From assembly GCA_016000085.1 (NCBI GenBank), contig JAECRT010000001.1:62001-126000 (forward strand): 64,000 nucleotides of DNA, given 5' to 3'. Positions 37,610-46,052 of this stretch are shown piece after piece. Source of the DNA: Sphingomonadaceae bacterium (GTDB lineage: Bacteria > Pseudomonadota > Alphaproteobacteria > Sphingomonadales > Sphingomonadaceae). Numbering within the stretch: the stretch's first letter is position 1; each line of letters opens with the position of its first letter. Under the pieces are notes generated by a model that was not told the DNA's origin, did no database searches, and was given only the letters and a program-made list of their open reading frames with translations. The position numbers and the translations under genes were made by a program.

Positions 37610-38386
37610 TCAAACCCCGAAGCCACCGGCCACCGAAAGGGTCTGGCCGGTCACATAATTGGCGTCGTTCGACGCCAGAAAAACAGCGGCCTTGCCGATA
37701 TCCTCGGGCTTGCCCCAACGCTTGATCGGCAGCATCGCCTTGACGTTACGTTCCCAATTCTCGTCGAAATAGCCCTCTTTTTGGCCAATTTTGAACTGGC
37801 CCGCGTCTATCACGCCGACGAGGATGGAATTGGCGCGGATCTCATGCACACCTTCTTCCTTGGCGATGCCCTTGATCAGGGATTCATTGCACGCCTTTGG
37901 TGCGACCGACAGGCCGTCCAGATGTGGCCACCAGTCATGGCCGCCCGATCCCAGATGGACAAACGAGCCGCCTCCCTGCTGGCGGAAATGCGGAATGACG
38001 ATGCGCGCCGCATGATAGAAGCCGAACGCCTCGATCTCCATCGACGCGCGAAACTGGTCTAATGCCCAGTCGGCGATGTTGACTTGCGCTACGACCGGTC
38101 CGGCGGCCCAGACTATGCTGTGGACGCGACCATGCGCCTTGACTGCTTCGGCAAAGCCGGTTTCCATCTCTCCGTAATTGCGGACATCAGCTTGATGGAT
38201 TGTTGCGCTGCGGCCGATGGCGCGAATTTCTTCGGCCGCCGCTTCTGCGACCTCCTTCTTGGAGCGGTAGAAGATGGCCACATTCGTGCCTGCTTTCGCA
38301 AATTCGACCGCTACGCCCTTACCGATTCCGCCGCTGCCGCCGAAGATCGCAACCGCGCCTTCTGGAAATGCTCTGTCCATTCTCAT
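37610..38386 (-). CDS. SDR-superfamily protein with SxxxK in place of YxxxK
   Basis: GAVAIFGGSGGIGKGVAVEFAKAG, HGRVHSIVWAAGPVV, GLSVAPKACNESLIKGIAKEEG. Confidence 0.85.
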   Translation of the reverse strand: MRMDRAFPEGAVAIFGGSGGIGKGVAVEFAKAGTNVAIFYRSKKEVAEAAAEEIRAIGRSATIHQADVRNYGEMETGFAEAVKAHGRVHSIVWAAGPVVAQVNIADWALDQFRASMEIEAFGFYHAARIVIPHFRQQGGGSFVHLGSGGHDWWPHLDGLSVAPKACNESLIKGIAKEEGVHEIRANSILVGVIDAGQFKIGQKEGYFDENWERNVKAMLPIKRWGKPEDIGKAAVFLASNDANYVTGQTLSVAGGFGV

Positions 38387-38408
38387 CCTCTCCTATGTGG
38401 TTCAGTAA

Positions 38409-39482
38409 TTATTCGGCCGCCTCGACCAGGCTGGGAGCCGGCGCCATACCGCCAGTATGATGTATGCCGTTGGCACGCGCCTGATAATCTGCGGCCTTGT
38501 CGCGTGGGTTGTAGAATTGCCGATACCAGACCCGGTTGCGATGGAAGGGGCCATCGGTAGGCAGGCGTAATATGTTGAACGCCGGTCCCTTGGTTCTCCA
38601 GATCGCGAAATCCTGGGAAAAGGCGGCGAGGCCTGCGGCGTGATAGGACGATCGCAACTCCATATCCGCCGCGCTAGGCGAAGTGTTACGCGTCCGTGTG
38701 ACGATGCCGTGCCATACCTGCGTCACGCCATCCTCCTTGGGGGTATGGCATATGATCTGGACCGCATCGGTTTCGCCGGAATAGCGGGCTATGAGGATAC
38801 CCGGCCCGGTGTAGAAGGCGTCCACGTCCAGCACACCATCTTCGCTGGTCATGGTTTCATGTCCTCCACCCGATACCTGCCTACCGATCACACCATCGAA
38901 AACGGAATCGAAATAAGCGAGTTTCTGGCCGTGGATCGGCCCGAAATGGTGCGTATCGACCAGATTGTCGATAATCTCCTGCGGGTGGACGTTCAACGTG
39001 CCCAAATCGTCATAATCGCCACAAATCCATTGAGGATCATCCCATTCGGGCAGATCCGGAAGCGCGTGATCCGGTGCGCCGCCTTCCGGATCGTGCCAGG
39101 CAAAGACACAGCCGAAACGCTGCTCGACTGGATAGGCGCGTATCTTGGCCGCAGGTGGAATTGCGCCGTCGAAATAGGGAATATGGTCACAACGACCATC
39201 CGGTCCGAAACGCCAGCTATGATAGGGGCAGCGAATGGAGTCGCCCTCGATCCGGTGGGCGGCCGCTGCGGAAGATTGCTCGGCTGCGAGATGCGCTTGC
39301 ATGTGCGGGCAATAGGCGTCCAGCAACACGATCCTGCCAGATTCGCCACGATAGATGACGAGGTCGCGGCCCAGCATCCGGATAGGTGTAGGGGCGTCTA
39401 TTAAATCGCTCGCCCGCGCCACCATCAGCCAGCCGCGCGGAAATGTGAATTCGCCCAAGCCGTATTCAGCGGTCGTTGCCAT
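38409..39482 (-). CDS. kshA: Rieske [2Fe-2S] oxygenase, KshA-like (3-ketosteroid 9alpha-hydroxylase oxygenase type)
   Basis: Rieske CPH...CPYH, mononuclear iron DNLVDTHHFGPIHG, FPRGWLMVARASDL; start at MATTAEYGLG with upstream GAGAGGAAAT. Confidence 0.78.
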   Translation of the reverse strand: MATTAEYGLGEFTFPRGWLMVARASDLIDAPTPIRMLGRDLVIYRGESGRIVLLDAYCPHMQAHLAAEQSSAAAAHRIEGDSIRCPYHSWRFGPDGRCDHIPYFDGAIPPAAKIRAYPVEQRFGCVFAWHDPEGGAPDHALPDLPEWDDPQWICGDYDDLGTLNVHPQEIIDNLVDTHHFGPIHGQKLAYFDSVFDGVIGRQVSGGGHETMTSEDGVLDVDAFYTGPGILIARYSGETDAVQIICHTPKEDGVTQVWHGIVTRTRNTSPSAADMELRSSYHAAGLAAFSQDFAIWRTKGPAFNILRLPTDGPFHRNRVWYRQFYNPRDKAADYQARANGIHHTGGMAPAPSLVEAAE

Positions 39483-39616
39483 ATTTCCTCTCCCGGCGTG
39501 GTTCTGTCCCGCCATGACATGGAAATGACTGGCCTTTCCTTGCGAAACAACCAACTTTGATGACATCATATCGTTACGTGATACTATTATTTTATTCAAT
39601 GATAGGATTGTGAAAA

Positions 39617-40384
39617 TTGATCAGGACGAGGCGGCCTGGCATCTCTACGGTGCTTTCCGAACTGAGACGGGAGTTGAAGGGGCAGGGGCTTCGTGTGGCC
39701 GATCTTGCCAAGGCCTTGAATGTGGCGGAGCCGACTGTCTGGCGATGGCTTCGAGGAGAGGGGCTGACCCTCGATAGGCTGGACGAAATCTGCGCCTTTG
39801 CGGACATCGACCTGCGTGATCTTCTCGCGCGCCCGGAAAACGAACAAAGGGACAATTTCACCTTGGCACAAGAACGCATATTGGCGGCCGATCGTGGTCT
39901 TGCTCTTGTGTTCTTTGCCATTCTCCACGGCGCGCAGCCTCGAGATATAGAACAGGAATTCGGCCTGCCATCGGATCGGCTCACCAGCCACCTTGACCGG
40001 TTGAAACGCCTTGGGCTGATCGAAAGCTCGACGCGCGGCTATATTCGCCCCCAGGTACGGCGGTCTGTGCGCTGGCGTCGAGGCGGTCCGCTATCGATCG
40101 CCTTCGAGCGCACCGTCAAACCATTGTTCATGTCGATGGATTTGGGATCGCCGACTGCCCGCTACGTGTCCGATATGCTTTCCTTGACCGACGCCGGACA
40201 GGCAAGAGTTCAGGCTTTGTTTGAGGCTTTGCGCGAAGATATTCATGCAATCAGTGCGCAGGAACAGGCTGCGCGGTTGGAAGGGCGGGCGTGGAGCGGC
40301 ATATTAATGATGGTCCGCCCTTTCGATACTACGGAAATGACGTCCGAATGGCGAAACAATGCCGACGATATGCGGGACGCCTGA
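39617..40384 (+). CDS. Transcriptional regulator with N-terminal XRE-like HTH and second winged-helix-like segment
   Basis: LRVADLAKALNVAEPTVWRWLRGEGLTLDRLDEIC and DIEQEFGLPSDRLTSHLDRLKRLGLIESSTRGYI. Confidence 0.78.
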   Translation: MIRTRRPGISTVLSELRRELKGQGLRVADLAKALNVAEPTVWRWLRGEGLTLDRLDEICAFADIDLRDLLARPENEQRDNFTLAQERILAADRGLALVFFAILHGAQPRDIEQEFGLPSDRLTSHLDRLKRLGLIESSTRGYIRPQVRRSVRWRRGGPLSIAFERTVKPLFMSMDLGSPTARYVSDMLSLTDAGQARVQALFEALREDIHAISAQEQAARLEGRAWSGILMMVRPFDTTEMTSEWRNNADDMRDA

Positions 40385-40424
40385 CCAAGCATATCACACA
40401 GAAAATCGAAGAAAGGGTGAGGCG

Positions 40425-41192
40425 TTGGCAACATTTCCGGAAGGGTGCGCTCTGCTATTTGGGGGCAGCGGCGGGATTGGCAGTGGTATATCGCGTGTTT
40501 TCGCAGCGTCAGGCAGCGATATCGCCATCGTGTACCGCAGCAACGAGGCGCGCGCGGAACAGCTTGTGTCAGATGCGTGCGGCATGGGACGCCGGGCAAC
40601 GGCTCATCGAGGGGATGTGGCCGATCCCGACGATGTTCGGGCAGTCGTAAAGGACGCCATAGCCGCTCATGGACGCGTACATAGCGTCATCTGGGCGGCG
40701 GGACCGCTGGTCAACCAGCGTTATCTCTCCTCCACGCCGATGGAGGAATGGCGTCACGCCTTCGATGTCGAGGTGCATGGCTTTCTTGCGGCGGCACAGG
40801 CGAGCATTCCCCATATGCGCGACCAGGGTGGTGGCAGTTTCGTGACGCTGGGATCAGCCGGCCATGACTTGTGGCCATCGCGGGACGGCATGTCGGTAGC
40901 TGTGAAAGCGTCAAATGAACAATTGGTGCGCGGCATCGCCAAGGAAGAGGGGCGCTATGGCATACGCGCCAATTCAGTGCTCGTCGGCGTAATCGATGCG
41001 GGACAATTACATGAACTCACCCGCGAGGGCCAGATCGACCAGCGCTGGGTAGACAATACACATCGGCTGTTATGTCTGAAGCGCTGGGGGACGGCGGAGG
41101 AAATCGGCCATGGGTGTTTGTTCTTCGCCTCCAATGAGGCTGCCTATGTGACGGGCCAGCGTATCTCGGTTTCTGGCGGTTTTGGCGTGTGA
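40425..41192 (+). CDS. SDR-superfamily protein with SxxxK in place of YxxxK (paralogue of 37610-38386)
   Basis: CALLFGGSGGIGSGISRVFAASGSDIAIVYRS, GRVHSVIWAAGPLV, GMSVAVKASNEQLVRGIAKEEG; probable TTG start after GAAAGGGTGAGG. Confidence 0.83.
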   Translation: MATFPEGCALLFGGSGGIGSGISRVFAASGSDIAIVYRSNEARAEQLVSDACGMGRRATAHRGDVADPDDVRAVVKDAIAAHGRVHSVIWAAGPLVNQRYLSSTPMEEWRHAFDVEVHGFLAAAQASIPHMRDQGGGSFVTLGSAGHDLWPSRDGMSVAVKASNEQLVRGIAKEEGRYGIRANSVLVGVIDAGQLHELTREGQIDQRWVDNTHRLLCLKRWGTAEEIGHGCLFFASNEAAYVTGQRISVSGGFGV

Positions 41193-41236
41193 GATGATGC
41201 CAAGTCAAAGCGAAGCGATAATAAGATCAAGGCGGT

Positions 41237-42313
41237 TCAGCTGATGTGGGATAGCCGCCAAGCGGAAGGCGACTGGCCCGTCCATTGGTAGAAGGCGCGT
41301 CGAAACGCCCCCGTATCGCTGAAGCGTGTACGGCGCCCCACTTCGGTAATTGTCAATCGAGGGTCTAGCAGCAACTGGCACGCCAATGCATATTTCGCTT
41401 TGGTCTTGATCTGCGCCAGCGACGTACCCTCCGCCATCAGGCGGCGCTTGAGCGTTGCCACGCTGATACTGAACTGCCTTGCCAGTTCGATGGCCGAGGA
41501 CGGGGTGTCTCCACTTGCCAGCATCGTGCTGAACAGGTGGGACAAGCGCTCGGACAATGGCGCCTCCTTCGATTGCACCAGTTCCATGTCGAAGGGGAAA
41601 TAGCCCAGCAAATGATCCAGTTCGAACGTGGTGCGGATCACCGGCCTGTCCAGATAGATTGCAGCAAAGCGCACGCTGTTTTCTGGTGCGCCATGGCGGA
41701 CCGGGCACGGCACCAGATAGGAAGCGGTCCTTTCGTCAAGCAGGGGAGGATAGCGCATGGCCACGCCCAGCAGCGGTATATCCTCACCGATCAGCCAGCC
41801 AAAAAGACGATGATAGGTTGAAAGGCCGGTCAGGTCCGACAGGTAGGCACAGGCGTTGCGGACCCGCCGGACAGTCGGCATGGCCAGCGTGGCGGCTCCA
41901 TCCTCGACCTTGAGGACGAGCCGGGCCAGGCGCGGCCCGATCAGTGCCGAGAATTGATCCGTCCGATCAATCGCGTCGCGCAGTGTTCGGCATGTGATGA
42001 TGCAATGGCACAGCATGTCGATCCCGGCCTTGGTCAGCGGTTCGCGACCTTCCTGCCGCGCGGCATGGGCATCAAGCAGCCAGGTGCAATGCGCATAAAG
42101 GCGCGTGAAGTCGTCATGCAGTAACGGTTGTCCGGTTTTTCCGGGTGCCAGCAGGGATGGAATAAGATGGGCCAGCCCCGCTTGCCGCAACAGGGCCGGC
42201 GGGTCGCCATCGAATCCTGCAACCAGTCGCAGAAGGTCGCGGGCGATGACTGCCGACACGGCTCCGGAGACCGGACGGGACAGTTGTTTGCGAATGATGA
42301 GCCCTTTTGTCAT
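41237..42313 (-). CDS. AraC family transcriptional regulator (OruR/arabinose-bind-2 type)
   Basis: SSAIELARQFSISVATLKRRLMAEGTSLAQIKTKAKYALACQLLLDPRLTITEVGRRTRFSDTGAFRRAFYQWTGQSPSAWR. Confidence 0.9.
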   Translation of the reverse strand: MTKGLIIRKQLSRPVSGAVSAVIARDLLRLVAGFDGDPPALLRQAGLAHLIPSLLAPGKTGQPLLHDDFTRLYAHCTWLLDAHAARQEGREPLTKAGIDMLCHCIITCRTLRDAIDRTDQFSALIGPRLARLVLKVEDGAATLAMPTVRRVRNACAYLSDLTGLSTYHRLFGWLIGEDIPLLGVAMRYPPLLDERTASYLVPCPVRHGAPENSVRFAAIYLDRPVIRTTFELDHLLGYFPFDMELVQSKEAPLSERLSHLFSTMLASGDTPSSAIELARQFSISVATLKRRLMAEGTSLAQIKTKAKYALACQLLLDPRLTITEVGRRTRFSDTGAFRRAFYQWTGQSPSAWRLSHIS

Positions 42314-42391
42314 GACCTTTGAGCTAATCCTACATTTGCGCGGGCGCTGCAATGAGGAAGACAAAGGGGGTAACGATAAGGAACGAAAAGG

Positions 42392-43024
42392 ATGGCCGAG
42401 AACGAAAGCCTGTTGGCGCGGATTGACCGTTTGGAGTCTCTCGACGCGATCCGGCAACTGCCCGCGAAATATTCGCTGGCGTTAGACATGCGTGATTCCG
42501 ACGCTTGGGTGAATCTTTTTCCCGAAGACGTGCGCGTGGGCGGAGGCAAGAGCGGACGCAAGGCGCTACGTGATTGGTTCGATGAGACCCATTCAATGCA
42601 GTTTGATGGTACATCCCACCATATTGGTGGTCATATCATTGATTTTGACGATCCCGATCATGCGCAGGGCGTTGTCTATTCGAAGAATGAGCATGAAAGC
42701 GGCGCGGAATGGGTCATCATGCAGATGATGTATTTCGACCAGTATGAGCGCATTGACGGCCGCTGGTATTTTCGCCGCCGCCTGCCGCTCTATTGGTATG
42801 CGACGGATCTCAACAAGCCGCCGATCGGCGATCGCAAGATGCGCTGGCCGGGCGTGCCGCCCTATCATGGCAGCTTCCACGACTTGTTTCCGAGCTGGAA
42901 AACCTATTGGGACCGGCAGGGCCAGGCGCACGAGGGGCCGGTGGAGCCAGCCGCGCCGCTGGAGAAATTCATAGAAACGATGCGCCGGGGCGCTCCACTG
43001 CCCAAGCCGCGCGTGCGGAGTTGA
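42392..43024 (+). CDS. NTF2/SnoaL-like protein, candidate BaiE/Hsh2-type hydroxysteroid dehydratase
   Basis: LARIDRLESLDAIRQLPAKYSLALDMRDSDAWVNLF...GTSHHIGGHIIDF; Tyr/Asp(+5)/His arrangement as in BaiE. Confidence 0.65.
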   Translation: MAENESLLARIDRLESLDAIRQLPAKYSLALDMRDSDAWVNLFPEDVRVGGGKSGRKALRDWFDETHSMQFDGTSHHIGGHIIDFDDPDHAQGVVYSKNEHESGAEWVIMQMMYFDQYERIDGRWYFRRRLPLYWYATDLNKPPIGDRKMRWPGVPPYHGSFHDLFPSWKTYWDRQGQAHEGPVEPAAPLEKFIETMRRGAPLPKPRVRS

Positions 43025-43029
43025 GCGGC

Positions 43030-44103
43030 ATGACGGACATTTTCTCTCCTGTGACATTGGGCGACATCGCTCTTTCCAACCGCATCGTCATGGCGCCGAT
43101 GACCCGCGACCGTGCCGGGCCGAACGACGAACCCACGCCGATCATGGTCGATTATTATCGGCAGCGTGCGTCCGCGGGCCTGATCATTACCGAAGGCACC
43201 CAGCCATCGCCGGCCGGAAAGGGCTATTGGCGCACCCCTGGCATCCATAGCGAGGCGCAAGTCGATGGATGGCGTCAGGTCACTGACGCGGTGCATGGCG
43301 CAGGCGGCAAAATCGTCATGCAGATCATGCATGTCGGGCGCGCCGCTGTGCAGGCCAACAAGGATGCCGACGCCGAAACCGTGGCCCCGTCGGCAATTCC
43401 ATGTTCTGACAAGATTCCGGGGCCGGACGGCGTGCCGGTTGAAACGGCGATGCCACGCGCTTTGGAAACCGATGAGATTGCTGGGGTTGTTGCCGAATAT
43501 GTGACCGCCGCACGCAATGCGATCGCTGCCGGCATGGATGGTGTCGAACTGCATTGCGCCAGTGGCTATTTGCCCATGCAATTCCTGTCTTCCAACAGCA
43601 ATCAGCGCACCGATCGCTATGGCGGATCAGTGGAAAACCGCATCCGTTTCGTTGTTGAAGTACTCGAGGCGCTTGCGGAGGCCATCGGGCCGGGAAGGGT
43701 AGGCTTTCGTATCTGCCCCGGCGTCAAGTTCAATGGCATGGACGACGCGAACCCGCACGAAACCTATACAGCGCTGCTGAAGGCCGTGGACGGCATGGGG
43801 TTAGCCTATTGTCATCTGATCCACATCCCCCTCGATGAGCAGGATGCACTGGATCTGGTGCGGGAAAACTGGAACGGCGCGGTCATAGAAAACAGCGGAC
43901 TGACGCTGGACAAGGCACAAGCGGTGCTGGCGGAAGGGAAAGCACAGGCCGTGTCCTTCGGCTATCTTTTCATCGCCAATCCCGATCTGGTCGAACGCTT
44001 CCGCGCGGGCGCATCGCTGGCCAAGGGTAATCGCGCCAACCTCTACACGGGCGAAGGCGACGATCGCAAAGGTTACACCGATTATCCGATGGTGGGTGCT
44101 TGA
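43030..44103 (+). CDS. NADH:flavin oxidoreductase / old yellow enzyme family
   Basis: LSNRIVMAPMTRDRA, ITEGTQPSPAGKGYWRTPGI, VELHCASGYLPMQFLSSNSNQRTDRYGGSVENR. Confidence 0.9.
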   Translation: MTDIFSPVTLGDIALSNRIVMAPMTRDRAGPNDEPTPIMVDYYRQRASAGLIITEGTQPSPAGKGYWRTPGIHSEAQVDGWRQVTDAVHGAGGKIVMQIMHVGRAAVQANKDADAETVAPSAIPCSDKIPGPDGVPVETAMPRALETDEIAGVVAEYVTAARNAIAAGMDGVELHCASGYLPMQFLSSNSNQRTDRYGGSVENRIRFVVEVLEALAEAIGPGRVGFRICPGVKFNGMDDANPHETYTALLKAVDGMGLAYCHLIHIPLDEQDALDLVRENWNGAVIENSGLTLDKAQAVLAEGKAQAVSFGYLFIANPDLVERFRAGASLAKGNRANLYTGEGDDRKGYTDYPMVGA

Positions 44104-44135
44104 GCCCTGGCGTCGCAATCCAAAAGGAGAGAGGG

Positions 44136-44927
44136 ATGGTTAAGCTATTAGAAGGGCGCAGCGCGCTCGTGACCGGAGGTGGTCAGGGCGTAGGGCAGGG
44201 TATCGCGCGTTCGCTCGCTGAAGCTGGTGCAAATGTCGCTATTGCCCAGCGCAATGCGGAGCAGGGCGAGGCAGAGGCGGAATATCTACGCAATGCACAC
44301 GGCATCGACGCTTTTTTCATCCAGACCGACGTGACCAAGAGTGCCGAGGTCGAGGCTATGGTCGAGGCCGCGCATGAGCGGTTCGGTCGGCTTGATATCC
44401 TCGTCAACAATGCGGGTGCCAGCTTTCCGAAGCGGATTGAGAACCATAGCGATGGGGATATGGAAGGCTCCTTCGCGCTCAACTATTATGCCGTGTTTTG
44501 GGCCATGAAGGCTGCGTTCCCGATCATGAAGGCGCATGGCTATGGCCGCGTGATCAATCTGGGATCGCTCAATGGTGTCAACGCGCACATGTTCACCGTG
44601 GCCTATAACGCCAGCAAGGAAGCAATGCGGGCCTTGACCCGGACTGCGGCTGTCGAATGGGGCGGCGCAGGCATTACCTGCAACATAATCTGCCCATCGG
44701 CGACCAGTCCAGCGGCGCGGGACTATTTTGCGAACAATCCCGAAATGACCGATGCGATCCTGAAACAGGTGCCGGCCGGGCGCTTTGGCGATGCTGAGAA
44801 GGATATAGGCCCACTCGCCGTTTTCCTGGCCAGCGAGGGTAGTGGTTATTTGAGCGGTAATACCTTCTTTGCTGACGGCGGTTCGTCGGTGAATGGCGTG
44901 GCTTGGCGGCCTGAAGTCGAGGATTGA
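44136..44927 (+). CDS. SDR oxidoreductase
   Basis: RSALVTGGGQGVGQGIARSLAEAG, NNAGASFPKRIENHSDG, VAYNASKEAMRALTRT. Confidence 0.9.
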   Translation: MVKLLEGRSALVTGGGQGVGQGIARSLAEAGANVAIAQRNAEQGEAEAEYLRNAHGIDAFFIQTDVTKSAEVEAMVEAAHERFGRLDILVNNAGASFPKRIENHSDGDMEGSFALNYYAVFWAMKAAFPIMKAHGYGRVINLGSLNGVNAHMFTVAYNASKEAMRALTRTAAVEWGGAGITCNIICPSATSPAARDYFANNPEMTDAILKQVPAGRFGDAEKDIGPLAVFLASEGSGYLSGNTFFADGGSSVNGVAWRPEVED

Positions 44928-45730
44928 TCATGATGGAAAGATTAAAGGGAAAACGTGCTGTCGTTACCGGCGGCGCGCAAGGGATTGGCGCGGCCATCGC
45001 ACGGCGCCTGGCAGTAGAGGGCGCGACGGTCGCCATACTGGACCTTGACGCAACCGCCGCGAGCGCAGTGCTTCCTGCGCCGCACGTCGGCATCGCCTGC
45101 GACGTACGGGACACGGCCTCCGTCGATGCGGCCTTTGCACAGGCGAAGGCCGCGCTGGGCGGTGTCGATGTGCTGGTCAACAATGCGGGGCGCGGAAGTG
45201 CGCCGGGCGACGGTATGGACAAATATTATGCCGCGCAGGCGCAGCAGGCTGCGGGTGAAGCGGTGTTCGTTGACCAGACGATCCATTGTTCGGATGAGGG
45301 CTGGGCCGGAGTGATGGCCGTGACGCTGGACGGCACCTTCCGTTGCAGTCGCGCAGCCGTGCGCATCATGGCTGAACAGGGCGGGGGCGGGGCCATCGTC
45401 AACATTGCCTCCACATCGGGAGTGAAGGGCGATGGTCCCGTGCCGTACTGCGCGGCCAAGGCGGCGGTCCTGGGCATGACACGGGCAATGGCGCGCGAGT
45501 TGGCCGATCGTGGGATCCGCGTCAATGCGGTCAATCCGGGTGCAACGGAGACACCTATCTATGCCACGCTCCCTTCCGAACTGAAGGACGCCATAGCGGC
45601 CGACAGCCTGATGAAGCGGCTAGCCCATCCAGATGAAATTGCGGGCGCGGTGGCGTTTTTGGCGGGTGATGACGGCAGATTCGCCACGGGCAGCATCGTG
45701 ACAGTTAATGGCGGCGCCTGGTTTACCTGA
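44924..45730 (+). CDS. SDR oxidoreductase
   Basis: KRAVVTGGAQGIGAAIARRLAVEG, VNNAGRGSAPG, PYCAAKAAVLGMTRAMAREL, ATGSIVTVNGGAWFT. Confidence 0.9.
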   Translation: MIMMERLKGKRAVVTGGAQGIGAAIARRLAVEGATVAILDLDATAASAVLPAPHVGIACDVRDTASVDAAFAQAKAALGGVDVLVNNAGRGSAPGDGMDKYYAAQAQQAAGEAVFVDQTIHCSDEGWAGVMAVTLDGTFRCSRAAVRIMAEQGGGGAIVNIASTSGVKGDGPVPYCAAKAAVLGMTRAMARELADRGIRVNAVNPGATETPIYATLPSELKDAIAADSLMKRLAHPDEIAGAVAFLAGDDGRFATGSIVTVNGGAWFT

Positions 45731-45912
45731 GACGCGATGGTAGACGAAACGGCATGGGGCAGTTGGACAGCTAGGTCGCAATCGTGAATGCGACCCGCAG
45801 GATTTCGCATCAAATTCATCTACCCCTTCGCCAATTACCCGACGTGGGCTGGGAGATAATGGATCTCGAATGCTGCGCAGATTGGCACAATACCTCCCAT
45901 TATCATCATTGA

Positions 45913-46021
45913 TTGCGAAAAATATATCAAATCTAATGCTGCGTTATTGGCTAGCCGCGCCGCAGCCTATATCACCGTCCAAACTTTGATAGTGGACGGC
46001 GGGCAGACCAAAGCGTTCTGA
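45913..46021 (+). pseudogene. SDR C-terminal remnant (boundaries approximate)
   Basis: In-frame DCEKYIKSNAALLASRAAAYITVQTLIVDGGQTKAF-stop resembles an SDR C-terminus (..LASDAASYITGQTLVVDGG..) with no upstream SDR body. Confidence 0.6.
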
Positions 46022-46052
46022 TTCGTCGCGCAAGAGAGACGAGGATCCAGAC

